Below, in pieces: positions 27,152-35,792 of a stretch of DNA of 64,000 nt. A program made the position numbers and the translations under genes. Positions within the stretch are counted from its first letter, which is position 1. Each line of letters begins with the position of its first letter. The notes beneath the pieces are model-generated. The model was not told where the DNA came from. It ran no database searches and saw only the letters and a program-made list of their open reading frames with translations. Origin of the DNA: Lichenicola sp964247755 (GTDB lineage Bacteria; Pseudomonadota; Alphaproteobacteria; Acetobacterales; Acetobacteraceae). The stretch covers positions 14,827 to 78,826 of the forward strand of contig CAXTVX010000009.1 of the NCBI GenBank assembly GCA_964247755.1. The letters are read 5' to 3'.

Positions 27152-27487
27152 GAGCTCCCGGCTCCGGAACGCGCGGCCACGGCGATCCCCGCACCGGCCG
27201 GGACCGCTTGCCCCGGGCCGCGGTTACTTAGACGACGGGGGCGCAATGCGCCATCGGCCGGGTCCGGACCCGGGCCGGAAGCTGGGGATCGAACCCGGGG
27301 GCAGTCGCGGCAGCGCTCACGACGGCACTGCCTGCTGTGCCGCCGGGCCGGTCGGCCGGCGCGGAATCTTCGGCCGTGACGGGATCCGCCGCTGCCGTCA
27401 AGGCACCGACTGCCGATCAGCGGTCGGTGCCGGAGGAGCTGCTGTTGTTCGACGTCGGAAACGCGGTGCCAGGCCGGAAGCGCCGCC
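27152..27487. other. Intergenic spacer inside the split efflux operon
   Basis: 336 bp without a supported gene. The minus strand contains a T-arm-like GGGTTCGATCCCC (27284-27296) but no cloverleaf around it. It may hold a promoter for the HlyD-NodT half, since a long unusual gene separates it from FUSC-DUF1656. Confidence 0.5.
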
Positions 27488-28612
27488 TCAGGTCGAGGCG
27501 AGGCGGTCCCCCAGCGCCATCCAGCCGGCCGGCTCCTTGATCAGCCCCGCGACGTCGTAGGCGCCCAGCGCCCGGGTCATGCCGCGCCGCTTGAACACCT
27601 CGGCGAAGATGCGCGACGCGGGTCCTGCGTCCAGGGACGCCGCCGGCTCCTTTCCCGGCACCGGCCTGCCCTGCGCGGGTCGGGTGCCGGGCGCGAACGG
27701 CCGCGAAAAGTTCACCGGCATCCGGGGTCCCGCCACGGCGGCGACCGCCTGCTCCCCGAACGCGCGCCAGTGGATCTCCAGGGCGGCGAGGTAGCAGGCC
27801 TCGGCCAGGCCGATCTTGATCCCGAGCCCGGCGGCGGCGCCGAAGATGGTGGCGATCGGGCCGGCGAGCGGCACCGGCGTCGCCGCCGCCACGATCCCGA
27901 CCGCACGGCTGCCTCCCTTGGCCGCCTTGGCCTTCATGATGATGTCGCACCAGCCGATGACCGTGGCGCTCTTCTGCGGCACCGACTGCGCGATCGCCCT
28001 GATCTTGAGCCAGTGGATCAGCGTGGATCCGGCGGCGTTGAGGTGGCGCGTCGTGGTCGGGACGTTGACGCCACCGGTATGAATCGCGGCCACCCCGCCG
28101 CCGATCCCCATCATGCCGCTGCCGATCGTCTTGTAGTCGCGGCTGCGCAGGTAAGCCTGGGTGAGCGGGGACTTGGTCTCGTCGTTGGTGAAGGTGTCGG
28201 GGCTGGCGTTCCGGGAGGAAGCGGTCGCGGCGGGCCTGGGCGGGGCCTGGGCGGCGTCCTGCGTGTCCTCCTTGTCGACATGGCCGTTGGCGACGAACCA
28301 GGGGTTCGGCTTCACGTCCACGTCCTTCGACCTCCGCTTGGCGTCGAAGCCCATCCGGTACAGCGTCTGCGCCCCGGCATCCGCCAGCCCCGGCTTGCCC
28401 ACGCTGGTCGCCGGGACCATGGCCAGGGTGCTGGCAAGGATGTCCGCCGCCGCGAACGCGATGGCCTTCGTGTCCGGCCTGGTCTGCTCGTCGAGCGCGA
28501 GGAAGGCCTCGTCGCGGTTGTCCTGCCGGATCGCCGCCATGTCGCCACGGGGATCCGCGCCGCCGCCGGCATAGGTGGCGTGAGGTGCCGGTATCGGTGC
28601 CGCCAGTGCCAT
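27488..28612 (-). CDS. Unrecognised 374-residue protein inserted in an efflux operon
   Basis: I do not recognise this protein. 374 residues, no signal peptide. Visible: Pro/Ala-rich leader, a patch KPNPWFVANGHVDKEDTQ near 120, a Gly-rich segment SGMMGIGGGVAAIHTGGVNV (about 185-205), then a hydrophobic stretch (AVGIVAAATPVPLAGPIATIF and GAAAGLGIKIGLAEACYLAAL, about 255-295) able to form one or two membrane-interacting helices. Codon usage follows the GC-rich norm, so it is a real reading frame. It lies between DUF1656 and HlyD genes that are normally adjacent. The Gly/Ala-rich amphipathic pattern recalls pore or pretoxin regions, but that is a weak inference. Confidence 0.7.
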   Translation of the reverse strand: MALAAPIPAPHATYAGGGADPRGDMAAIRQDNRDEAFLALDEQTRPDTKAIAFAAADILASTLAMVPATSVGKPGLADAGAQTLYRMGFDAKRRSKDVDVKPNPWFVANGHVDKEDTQDAAQAPPRPAATASSRNASPDTFTNDETKSPLTQAYLRSRDYKTIGSGMMGIGGGVAAIHTGGVNVPTTTRHLNAAGSTLIHWLKIRAIAQSVPQKSATVIGWCDIIMKAKAAKGGSRAVGIVAAATPVPLAGPIATIFGAAAGLGIKIGLAEACYLAALEIHWRAFGEQAVAAVAGPRMPVNFSRPFAPGTRPAQGRPVPGKEPAASLDAGPASRIFAEVFKRRGMTRALGAYDVAGLIKEPAGWMALGDRLAST

Positions 28613-28700
28613 GGCCAGTCCCCTCGATCGTGTCCCGGAACAGGATCGGCGAAACCGGCCGCAACCGCAATCGCATGACCGCTGCCGGGCCTGCGCCCGC

Positions 28701-28895
28701 TCACACGTACATCACCAGCAGCGACAGCACGCAGACGTAGAGGGCGAACTCCAGCAGCGGCAGGTGCCAGGTCCAGCGTGCCAGCCCGCTGGCCCAGATC
28801 AGCGCACGCAACGCCAGCGTGATCGGCACCGCCAGCAGGGCATAGGCGACGATCGGCGCGAACAGCACGCCGCCCAGGTGCAGCTCCGTCAGCAT
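28701..28895 (-). CDS. DUF1656 (AaeX-like) small membrane protein
   Basis: 64 residues with two hydrophobic helices (FAPIVAYALLAVPITLALRA and the C-terminal LLEFALYVCVLSLLVMYV). Start MLTELHLGGVLFAP is the typical N terminus of the AaeX/DUF1656 family, which sits between the FUSC permease and HlyD adaptor genes in efflux operons. ATG 28895 overlaps the end of the FUSC gene by 7 bp. A longer open frame upstream is a shadow. Confidence 0.9.
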   Translation of the reverse strand: MLTELHLGGVLFAPIVAYALLAVPITLALRALIWASGLARWTWHLPLLEFALYVCVLSLLVMYV

Positions 28896-30961
28896 TGCTG
28901 CCTCGTCAGCGCGCCGCGGCGGTCGATCAGCGGGCCGGCCTTGGCGAGCAGCACCGCGGCCTCGCCCAGCGTGCCGACCAGCAGCCGGACCGGATGCGGC
29001 GCCGCGGCGGGTGCTGCGTCGGGTGCCGGCAGCAGCGGCTCCGACGCACCGACCGCCGCTCCCATCGCCGCGGCCGCCCGCTCCGGCGACGCCCGCAGCC
29101 GTCGCAGCGCCGCGAGCGCCTGCAGCACCGCGTGGTGGCCGGCTTCGCCCAGCGCCGGCTCGGACCGCAGCGCCTGCAGCGTCAGCACAACCCGGCCCAG
29201 CGCCACCGCGGCGAACGCCGCCTGCAGCGGGCCGACCTGGTCCAGGCCGGGCACCTGCTGCATCCGCTGGACCAGGCGCAGGATCTTCTGCATCTGCCGG
29301 TTCTGCCAGGCTTCCCACACCGCAGGGCCGTGACGCGCGTGCGGCCGGGCCAGCCGTTCCACCGACCGCCCCAGCGAGGCCGCCAGCCGGGCGACCTCGC
29401 GCGACGGGTCGACCGGCAGCAGCACCCGGAACACCACCACCAGGCAGACCACGCCGACCGTGAACGCTTCCCAGGTGTTGAGCAGGGCGATGTCGTCGAA
29501 GGTGATCGGGTTGTGGATGTTCACCATGGCGTTGAAGAACACCACGTAGCCGAACGCCCGCAGGCCATGGCGCGGGTGGAACTGCAGCCAGATCCCCGGT
29601 GCCAGGCACAGGCACAGCGAGCCCCACAGCAGCGGGAAGCCGGCGATCTGCGGCAGCAGGAACACCTGGGCCCCGAGGCTGGCCGGGATCGCCAGCAGGG
29701 TGCCGATCGCGAAGCTGACGCTGGCCTGCGACGCCGACGGGTTGGTCGACAGCAGGCACGCGGCCGGAACCAGGTAGGACAGCAGCGTCGGCCCCGACGG
29801 CCACTGCGTCACGTACCAGAACAGCCCGCCCAGCAGCGTGACCAGCCCGCCGCGCATCCCGTTGCGCAGCGCCGCGGTCCAGTCCAGGTAGGGGAGCGGA
29901 TGCCGCCGGATGCCGCCGCTGCCGCGTCCGCCCAGGTCGCCGACCGCCTGGGCCAGCTGCTCCAGCAGGTCGTGCTCGTGCAGCACCACGGTCAGCGCCG
30001 CCGGATCGGCGGTCGCGGCGCTGATCGTCCGCAGCTCCGCCCTGGCCGCCTCGATCGGCGGCAGCGCGGCGGCGAGGCCGCCCGGTTGCAGCCGGGCCAG
30101 CCGTTCCATGGTCCCGTGCGCGGTCCGCCGCGCCGCGTCCACACCCTCGTCGTCCTGCCGGAGCCGGTCATGCAGAGGCTCCAGCGTGCTCAGCAGCCCG
30201 AGCAGCCCTGCCCCGCCCTGGCGCAGCCGCATCATCCGCCTGCGCACCGCGGTGCTGTCGGCGCCGGCGTACACGATCTGCTCGTCCAGCGCGTTGACCC
30301 GGCGAAGCAGCTCCGCCCGCGGCAGCGTCGCGGTCCAGCCTGCCGGCGGGCCGCGATAGGCCAGGAACGCGGCAGCCACGTCGCGCACCAGCGCCTCGAT
30401 GGCAGCCTCGAGCCGCGACGGCTTCGGCAAGGTGGTCAGCAGGAACACCAGCGCCGTGACGACCAGCCCGACCGACACCGAGGACACCCGCGACAGCGCG
30501 CCGAGGAAGATGTCCTGCGGGTCGGCGAACGAGCCGGCGGCGACGATGATGATGGTGTAGCCGGCCAGCACCGCGCCATAGGCCCGGAAATAGCGCAGCA
30601 GCGTGGAGACCACGCAGGCGAGGCCGATGCACAGCGACAGGGCCGCCGTGAACAGGACCGGCGACTGCGCGAACACGGCGAACAGCGCCACCGCGGCGGC
30701 GGCGCCGAGCACGGTGCCGAACAGCCGCCACAGGCTTTTCGACACCAGCGCGCCGGTGACCGGGTTGGCCACGATCAGCACGGTGGTTACCGAGGACAGC
30801 GGCGACAACAGTTGCAGCGAGAACGACACGTAGAGCGCCAGGCCGATCGCCAGCATGGTGCGCAGCGTGTAGGCCAGCGTCGGCAGCAGCGGCCGCACCG
30901 TGGCAGCCAGCTCGGGCCACCACAGCGAGGCCCGGGCCGGGGGCGCCGCCAGCTCGTTCAT
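28889..30961 (-). CDS. FUSC family (AaeB-like) inner-membrane exporter
   Basis: 690 residues. Two hydrophobic blocks of about five to six helices each (about 25-190 and 380-530) flank a soluble helical region, the FUSC layout of AaeB, which exports aromatic carboxylates. Motifs include LSPLSSVTTVLIVANPVTGALVSK (shown in part: SVTTVLIVANPVTGA) and SLWRLFGTVLGA in the first block and PLLWGSLCLCLAPG in the second. First gene of the minus-strand efflux operon FUSC, DUF1656, orphan, HlyD, NodT. ATG 30961. No LysR regulator adjoins, unlike aae. Confidence 0.9.
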   Translation of the reverse strand: MNELAAPPARASLWWPELAATVRPLLPTLAYTLRTMLAIGLALYVSFSLQLLSPLSSVTTVLIVANPVTGALVSKSLWRLFGTVLGAAAAVALFAVFAQSPVLFTAALSLCIGLACVVSTLLRYFRAYGAVLAGYTIIIVAAGSFADPQDIFLGALSRVSSVSVGLVVTALVFLLTTLPKPSRLEAAIEALVRDVAAAFLAYRGPPAGWTATLPRAELLRRVNALDEQIVYAGADSTAVRRRMMRLRQGGAGLLGLLSTLEPLHDRLRQDDEGVDAARRTAHGTMERLARLQPGGLAAALPPIEAARAELRTISAATADPAALTVVLHEHDLLEQLAQAVGDLGGRGSGGIRRHPLPYLDWTAALRNGMRGGLVTLLGGLFWYVTQWPSGPTLLSYLVPAACLLSTNPSASQASVSFAIGTLLAIPASLGAQVFLLPQIAGFPLLWGSLCLCLAPGIWLQFHPRHGLRAFGYVVFFNAMVNIHNPITFDDIALLNTWEAFTVGVVCLVVVFRVLLPVDPSREVARLAASLGRSVERLARPHARHGPAVWEAWQNRQMQKILRLVQRMQQVPGLDQVGPLQAAFAAVALGRVVLTLQALRSEPALGEAGHHAVLQALAALRRLRASPERAAAAMGAAVGASEPLLPAPDAAPAAAPHPVRLLVGTLGEAAVLLAKAGPLIDRRGALTRQQC

Positions 30962-31019
30962 CCCGTGGGCTCAAGCCCGGGATGGGTGCCGCGGGCACCC
31001 ATCCCGATGGCGGCCGGGT

Positions 31020-31841
31020 TCAGCCGGAAACGGGCACCGGGTCGATCGCAGGCATCGGCGCCGGCGCCGGCCTGGCGGCCTGGAACGGCTCGCCCGCCGG
31101 CTGCGCCGACGAACGCGCGCCTTCAGTGATCATCTCCAGCCGTCCGGTCACCTGACCGCCATCCTCGACCTGCAGCCGGCGGCACTTGGCGGTGCCGATC
31201 AGCCGGCCGGTGGCGCGTATGGTGAGGTTGCCGCGTGCGGTCAGGGTGCCGTCGACGGTCCCGGCCAGCTCCGCGTCCTCGACCTCGACCTCGCCGCGGA
31301 ACACGCCGCCCTGTGCCACCGACAGCTCGGCGGCATGGATCATGGTCGCCTCGACCGTGCCCTCGACCACCAGGCGCTCGGCATCCTGCACCACGCCCTG
31401 CACGCTGATGCCGCGGCCGACCACCAGGGTGCGGCGCTCCACCGCATCCTTCTTCGGACCGGCACCTGCCTGTGCGGCACCCGGGCTGCCCGGCATCTGC
31501 GGGCGCGCCTGCAGGACCGGGGCCTGGGGGACACCCGGCGCCGGACCCGATGCGGGCGGGGACGGCGGTGCTGGGAACGGCGAACGACCCATGGGGGACT
31601 CCTTCGATGTGGGGGACGATGCGGGTTGGGGAATGGTCTGGTCGAGGATCTGGCCGGAGCTCTGGATCGGGCTCGGGACGGTCGGCCTGGATGCCGATGC
31701 CCCGGGGGAGGCGAGGGTCGGCGAAGGCGTCGGCGTGGAAGGGGCAAGCGGGGGGAACGTGGACGCGACGGATGGAGCCGCCGTGGTGGTCGGCAGCGCG
31801 CCCGGGGTGGCGATCTCGTCCGGCTTGCGTCGCTTGAACAC
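31020..31841 (-). CDS. Bactofilin
   Basis: 273 residues. A long Pro/Ser/Thr/Ala-rich N-terminal tail (about 1-130) precedes the DUF583 bactofilin core (about 135-235), recognisable from the beta-helix repeat RTLVVGRGISVQGVV, RLVVEGTVEATM, GGVFRGEVEVEDAELAG, GTLTARGNLTIRATG, and GQVTGRL. Polymer-forming cytoskeletal protein. GTG 31841 is preceded on the minus strand by a G-run (GGGGGG) at good spacing, which decides the start against an upstream in-frame Met at 31952. The N-terminal tail is unusually long. Confidence 0.88.
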   Translation of the reverse strand: MFKRRKPDEIATPGALPTTTAAPSVASTFPPLAPSTPTPSPTLASPGASASRPTVPSPIQSSGQILDQTIPQPASSPTSKESPMGRSPFPAPPSPPASGPAPGVPQAPVLQARPQMPGSPGAAQAGAGPKKDAVERRTLVVGRGISVQGVVQDAERLVVEGTVEATMIHAAELSVAQGGVFRGEVEVEDAELAGTVDGTLTARGNLTIRATGRLIGTAKCRRLQVEDGGQVTGRLEMITEGARSSAQPAGEPFQAARPAPAPMPAIDPVPVSG

Positions 31842-32047
31842 GTTCAACCCCCCCGCTGTCCTGTCGATACCTGGTCCCGCGCACCTGCCCGTCCTGGGCT
31901 GCGGAACCGGTGCCCGGCTTACACGCTGCGCACCGCAGCGGACAAGCGGCAACGGGCCGGCTGCGACGTGTTGCGGCTGTCCCGGCCCGGTGCTAGCGGA
32001 CGCCGTGCCGGCCGGCCCGGCCCGGTATCGCCCAAGGATCCGCCCGC

Positions 32048-33070
32048 TTGAGCCTCGCCACCCTGTCCCGCGACGCCCGCCACGACCTGCTGTGCATCGG
32101 CAACGCCATCGTCGACGTCCTGGCCCCGGTGTCGGCCGGGATGCCGGAGGCCGACGGTCTGGTCCCGGGCAGCATGACCCTGATCGACGCCCGGCGCGCC
32201 GAGTCGCTGTATCGCCGGCTGGACCGGCGGCAGCAGACCGGCGGCGGCTCGGCCGCGAACACCGCGGTGGTGGCGGCCGCCCTGGGCGCGCGCACCGCCT
32301 ATCTGGGGCTGGTGGCGGACGACCCGCTCGGCCTCGCCTTTGCCGCCGACCTGCGCACAGCCGGCATCCACTACCCGTCGCGTCCGCTGCACGCCGACCG
32401 CGCCGACGGGCGCGGCACCGCGCGCTGCCTGATCCTGGTCACGCCGGACGGACAGCGCACCATGAACACCTATCTCGGCGCCTGCACCGCCTTCGGGCCG
32501 GACGACGTCGATGACGACACGGTGTGCAACAGCCGGATCACCTATCTCGAAGGCTACCTGTTCGACCCGCCGGACGCGCAGGACGCGTTCCGGCATGCGG
32601 CCCGGCTGGCGCAGGAGGCCGGCCGCACGGTGGCGCTGTCGCTGTCCGACGCCTTCTGCGTCGACCGCCACCGCACCGCGTTCCGGGCGCTGGCTGCCGG
32701 CCACGTCGACATCCTGTTCGCCAACGAGGACGAGATCGTCTCGCTGTACGGCGCCGACGGGTTCGAACAGGCGGCGGAACAGGCCGGGCGCGAGGTCGAG
32801 CTGGCGGTGCTGACGCGGGGTGCCAGGGGAAGCGTGGTGTTCCGCCACGGCGCGCGCACCGACATCCCGCCGGTGCCGGCCAGTGTGGTCGACAGCACCG
32901 GCGCCGGCGACGCCTATGCGGCGGGCTTCCTGGCCGGACTGGCGCAGGAGCTGCCGGTGGCCGAGTGCGGCCGCATGGGCAGCGTCGCGGCGTCCGAGGT
33001 GATCGGCCATTTCGGCGCCCGTCCCGAGGCCGACCTGCGTGCGCTGCTGGCCGGCCACGCGTCCGCCTGA
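32048..33070 (+). CDS. PfkB-family carbohydrate/adenosine kinase
   Basis: 340 residues. Ribokinase fold: N-terminal CIGNAIVDVLAPV, then TGGGSAANTAVVAAALG, and the C-terminal anion-hole/catalytic motif DSTGAGDAYAAGFLAG. The form of the N terminus (GNAIVD) and the GGSAANT block fit the adenosine-kinase-like alphaproteobacterial group. TTG start at 32048 is the best visible. It stands alone between divergent bactofilin and typA. Confidence 0.88.
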   Translation: MSLATLSRDARHDLLCIGNAIVDVLAPVSAGMPEADGLVPGSMTLIDARRAESLYRRLDRRQQTGGGSAANTAVVAAALGARTAYLGLVADDPLGLAFAADLRTAGIHYPSRPLHADRADGRGTARCLILVTPDGQRTMNTYLGACTAFGPDDVDDDTVCNSRITYLEGYLFDPPDAQDAFRHAARLAQEAGRTVALSLSDAFCVDRHRTAFRALAAGHVDILFANEDEIVSLYGADGFEQAAEQAGREVELAVLTRGARGSVVFRHGARTDIPPVPASVVDSTGAGDAYAAGFLAGLAQELPVAECGRMGSVAASEVIGHFGARPEADLRALLAGHASA

Positions 33071-33252
33071 CCGGGCCCGGGGCATTTTGGACGTGCAAAT
33101 GCTGTCCTGCCGCATTATCTAGCGGCCATCTACCTCCCTGATCGGGGCCGAAGCGGGCCCGCCTGTGCCGTTCCCATCCGGTTCGATCCGGACCGGGATG
33201 GCATTCGCACATCATCCCGCCTGCCCGGACCGAACGAAAGCCAGTCGCCCGC

Positions 33253-35076
33253 ATGGACATCCGCAACATCGCCATCATCGCCCACGTCGATCATGGCAAG
33301 ACCACCCTGGTCGACCAGCTGCTGCGGCAGTCCGGCTCGTTCCGCGAGAACCAGGTGGTGGCGGAGCGGGCGATGGACCGCAACGACCTGGAGCGCGAGC
33401 GCGGCATCACCATCCTGGCCAAGTGCACCAGCGTGGTGTGGAAGAACACCCGCATCAACATCATCGACACCCCCGGCCACGCCGATTTCGGCGGCGAGGT
33501 CGAGCGCATCCTGAACATGGTGGACGGCGCCATTGTGCTGGTGGACGCGGCCGAAGGTGCCCTGCCGCAGACCAAGTTCGTGCTGACCAAGGCGTTGGCC
33601 CGCGGCATCAAGCCGATCGTGGTGGTGAACAAGGTGGATCGCCAGGACTCGCGTCCGGACGAGGTCCACACCGAGATGTTCGACCTGTTCGCAGCGCTCG
33701 GCGCCAACGACGAGCAGCTCGACTTCCCGATGCTGTTCGCATCAGGCCGCCAGGGCTGGGCCGATCTGGAGCTGGAGGGCGCCCGCAAGGATCTGGCGCC
33801 ACTCTACGACATGGTGCTCAGCCACGTGCCGTCGCCGTCCTGCGACAAGGACAAGCCGTTCGCCATGGTCGCCTCGATCCTGGAGGCCGACCCGTTCCTG
33901 GGCCGGGTACTGACCGGCCGGGTCGAGCAGGGCCGGGCGCGCACCAACATGCCGGTGCGCGTGCTGCGCGCCGACGGCTCGGTGGTGGAAACCGGCCGCC
34001 TGACCAAGCTGCTGAGCTTCCGCGGGCTGGAGCGTGTGCCGGCGGACGAGGTCGAGGCGGGCGACATCGTGGCCATCGCCGGATTGTCCGAGGCGACCAT
34101 TCCGGAGACCATCGCCTCGCCGGAGGTGACCGCGGCGCTGCCGGCGATCCCGGTGGATCCGCCGACCTTGTCGATGACCTTCCGGCTCAACGACGGCCCG
34201 CTCGGCGGTCGCGAGGGCAAGAAGGTCACCTCGCGGCAGATACGCGACCGGCTGTTCAAGGAGGTGGAGGGCAACGTCGCCATCCGCGTCACCGACAGCC
34301 CTGAGAGCGAGGCGTTCGAGGTCGCAGGACGCGGCGAGCTGCAGCTCGGCGTGCTGATCGAGCAGATGCGTCGCGAAGGCTTCGAGCTCACTATCGGCCG
34401 GCCGCGCGTGCTGACCCGGGAGAACTCGGAGACGGGGGATCGCGAGGAGCCGTTCGAGGAGGTGCTGGTCGACGTGGACGAGCCGTTCTCGGGAATCGTC
34501 GTGGAGAAGCTGAGCATACGCAAGGGCGTGATGCAGGACATGCGGCCGTCCGGCGGCGGCAAGGTGCGCCTGACCTTCCTGATTCCGTCGCGCGGCCTGA
34601 TCGGCTACCACAACGAGTTCCTCACCGACACGCGCGGCACCGGCATCATGAACCGGCTGTTCGCCGGCTATCAGCCCTGGGCCGGCTCCATCGCCGGACG
34701 GGTGAAGGGCTCGCTGATCTCGTCCGAGGACGGGGCGGCGGTGCAGTACTCGCTGTTCTCGCTGCAGGAGCGCGGCGCGCTGTTCGTCGATCCGGGCGAG
34801 AAGGTCTATGTCGGCATGATCCTGGGCGAGCATTCCCGCGAGAACGACCTCGAGGTGAACCCGATCAAGGAAAAGAAGCTCACCAACATCCGTGCCGCCG
34901 GCAAGGACGAGGCGCTTCTGCTGACGCCACCGCGACGCATGAGCCTGGAACAGGCGATCGCCTACATCGAGGACGACGAGCTGGTCGAGGTGACGCCGTC
35001 CGCGGTGCGGATCCGCAAGCGCTATCTCAACCCGAACGAGCGCAAGAAGATGGAGAAGCGCGGCGACGCCGCCTGA
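33253..35076 (+). CDS. typA: Ribosome-associated GTPase TypA/BipA
   Basis: 607 residues, normal length. Translational GTPase with G1 AHVDHGKTTLVDQLL, G2 region ERGITILAK, G3 DTPGHADFGGEVER and G4 NKVDRQD, followed by EF-G-like domains and the TypA-specific C-terminal domain (for example RGLIGYHNEFLTDTRGTG). Acts on the ribosome during stress and 50S assembly. The 182 bp upstream carry its promoter; no neighbour is clearly cotranscribed. Confidence 0.97.
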   Translation: MDIRNIAIIAHVDHGKTTLVDQLLRQSGSFRENQVVAERAMDRNDLERERGITILAKCTSVVWKNTRINIIDTPGHADFGGEVERILNMVDGAIVLVDAAEGALPQTKFVLTKALARGIKPIVVVNKVDRQDSRPDEVHTEMFDLFAALGANDEQLDFPMLFASGRQGWADLELEGARKDLAPLYDMVLSHVPSPSCDKDKPFAMVASILEADPFLGRVLTGRVEQGRARTNMPVRVLRADGSVVETGRLTKLLSFRGLERVPADEVEAGDIVAIAGLSEATIPETIASPEVTAALPAIPVDPPTLSMTFRLNDGPLGGREGKKVTSRQIRDRLFKEVEGNVAIRVTDSPESEAFEVAGRGELQLGVLIEQMRREGFELTIGRPRVLTRENSETGDREEPFEEVLVDVDEPFSGIVVEKLSIRKGVMQDMRPSGGGKVRLTFLIPSRGLIGYHNEFLTDTRGTGIMNRLFAGYQPWAGSIAGRVKGSLISSEDGAAVQYSLFSLQERGALFVDPGEKVYVGMILGEHSRENDLEVNPIKEKKLTNIRAAGKDEALLLTPPRRMSLEQAIAYIEDDELVEVTPSAVRIRKRYLNPNERKKMEKRGDAA

Positions 35077-35384
35077 ACCAGGCAATTTCTCGCTTCGCGT
35101 GGACCACCCGGTCCCGCGAGCGCGGAAACGTTTCTTGGGCGATTTCAACGGTCTGGCCCGCATGTTGCCACCCGTTGCCCATTTCTGCCACGAAATCGAC
35201 ACGAATCACTGGCCGCTTCAGCAAGATTGTGTGGTATTTCAGGCACCTGCGACGGAAACCTGAGCGCGTTGCCGAACTTTGCCCCGCGACGCGGTCGGGA
35301 CTGCGTGGTATGGCACCTCGGCGCACCGACCCTGCCCGGGGTTTGGCACCGCAGCCCCCACCTGTCCCATCCGCGGAGTCCCCC
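35077..35384. other. Intergenic region upstream of the small secreted protein
   Basis: 308 bp with slightly lower GC (about 35160-35260) than elsewhere and no supported gene. A promoter for the 35385 gene is likely here; no clear -35/-10 pair or EcfG-type GGAAC box stands out. Confidence 0.5.
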
Positions 35385-35708
35385 ATGACGTTCAAGACCC
35401 GGTTCCTCGCTGCCCTGTCGACCGCTGCCCTGCTGGGCGCCGCGGCTCCGGCCGTCGCACAGACCACCACCGCCCCGGCCACGACCCCGCCGTCGACGAT
35501 GGCGCCGAACACCATGTCGCCCGCCACCCCGGCCCCGAGCACGATGGCTCCCGCCCCCACCACCTCCGCACCGAGCACGACCGCACCGTCCACCGACTCG
35601 TCGTCGGCCTCCAGCAGCAGCATGGCGCCGAAGAAGACCACCCGGCACCACAAGAAGACCACCCACCACAAGAAGGCGGCGGCCTCGACCGAGGCGGCAC
35701 CGCAGTAA
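35385..35708 (+). CDS. Small Thr/Pro/Ala-rich secreted protein with a His/Lys-rich tail
   Basis: 107 residues. Signal peptide (cleavage near AVA-QTTT, residue 26), then a low-complexity Thr/Ser/Pro/Ala body with repeated APSTxAP units, and a basic C-terminal patch (KKTTRHHKKTTHHKK). No enzymatic domain. The composition suggests an extended, possibly wall- or metal-binding periplasmic peptide; such proteins occur widely in Acetobacteraceae as hypothetical. ATG 35385 starts the signal peptide. A strong stem-loop follows. Confidence 0.75.
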   Translation: MTFKTRFLAALSTAALLGAAAPAVAQTTTAPATTPPSTMAPNTMSPATPAPSTMAPAPTTSAPSTTAPSTDSSSASSSSMAPKKTTRHHKKTTHHKKAAASTEAAPQ

Positions 35709-35733
35709 CCTGCGGGCCATTCGTGACCTGACC

Positions 35734-35771
35734 GGTGCGCAGGAGCGGGCGACCGTCTTCTCCTGCGCGCC
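35734..35771 (+). terminator. Rho-independent-type stem-loop
   Basis: GGTGCGCAGGAG (35734-35745) pairs with CTCCTGCGCGCC (35760-35771): 12 bp with one G-U, 14-base loop, then TGTTTCC. It follows the stop at 35708 by 25 bp and separates the small secreted protein gene from the AmpG-like gene. Confidence 0.6.
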
Positions 35772-35792
35772 TGTTTCCGTCGGACGGTCCTG

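Noticed and set aside
27284..27296. tRNA T-arm-like GGGTTCGATCCCC on the minus strand
   Set aside because: No acceptor, D or anticodon arm can be folded around it; likely chance in GC-rich DNA.
28895..31129. 744-residue plus-strand open frame
   Set aside because: Antisense shadow of the FUSC gene, Arg/Gln/His-rich and without motifs.
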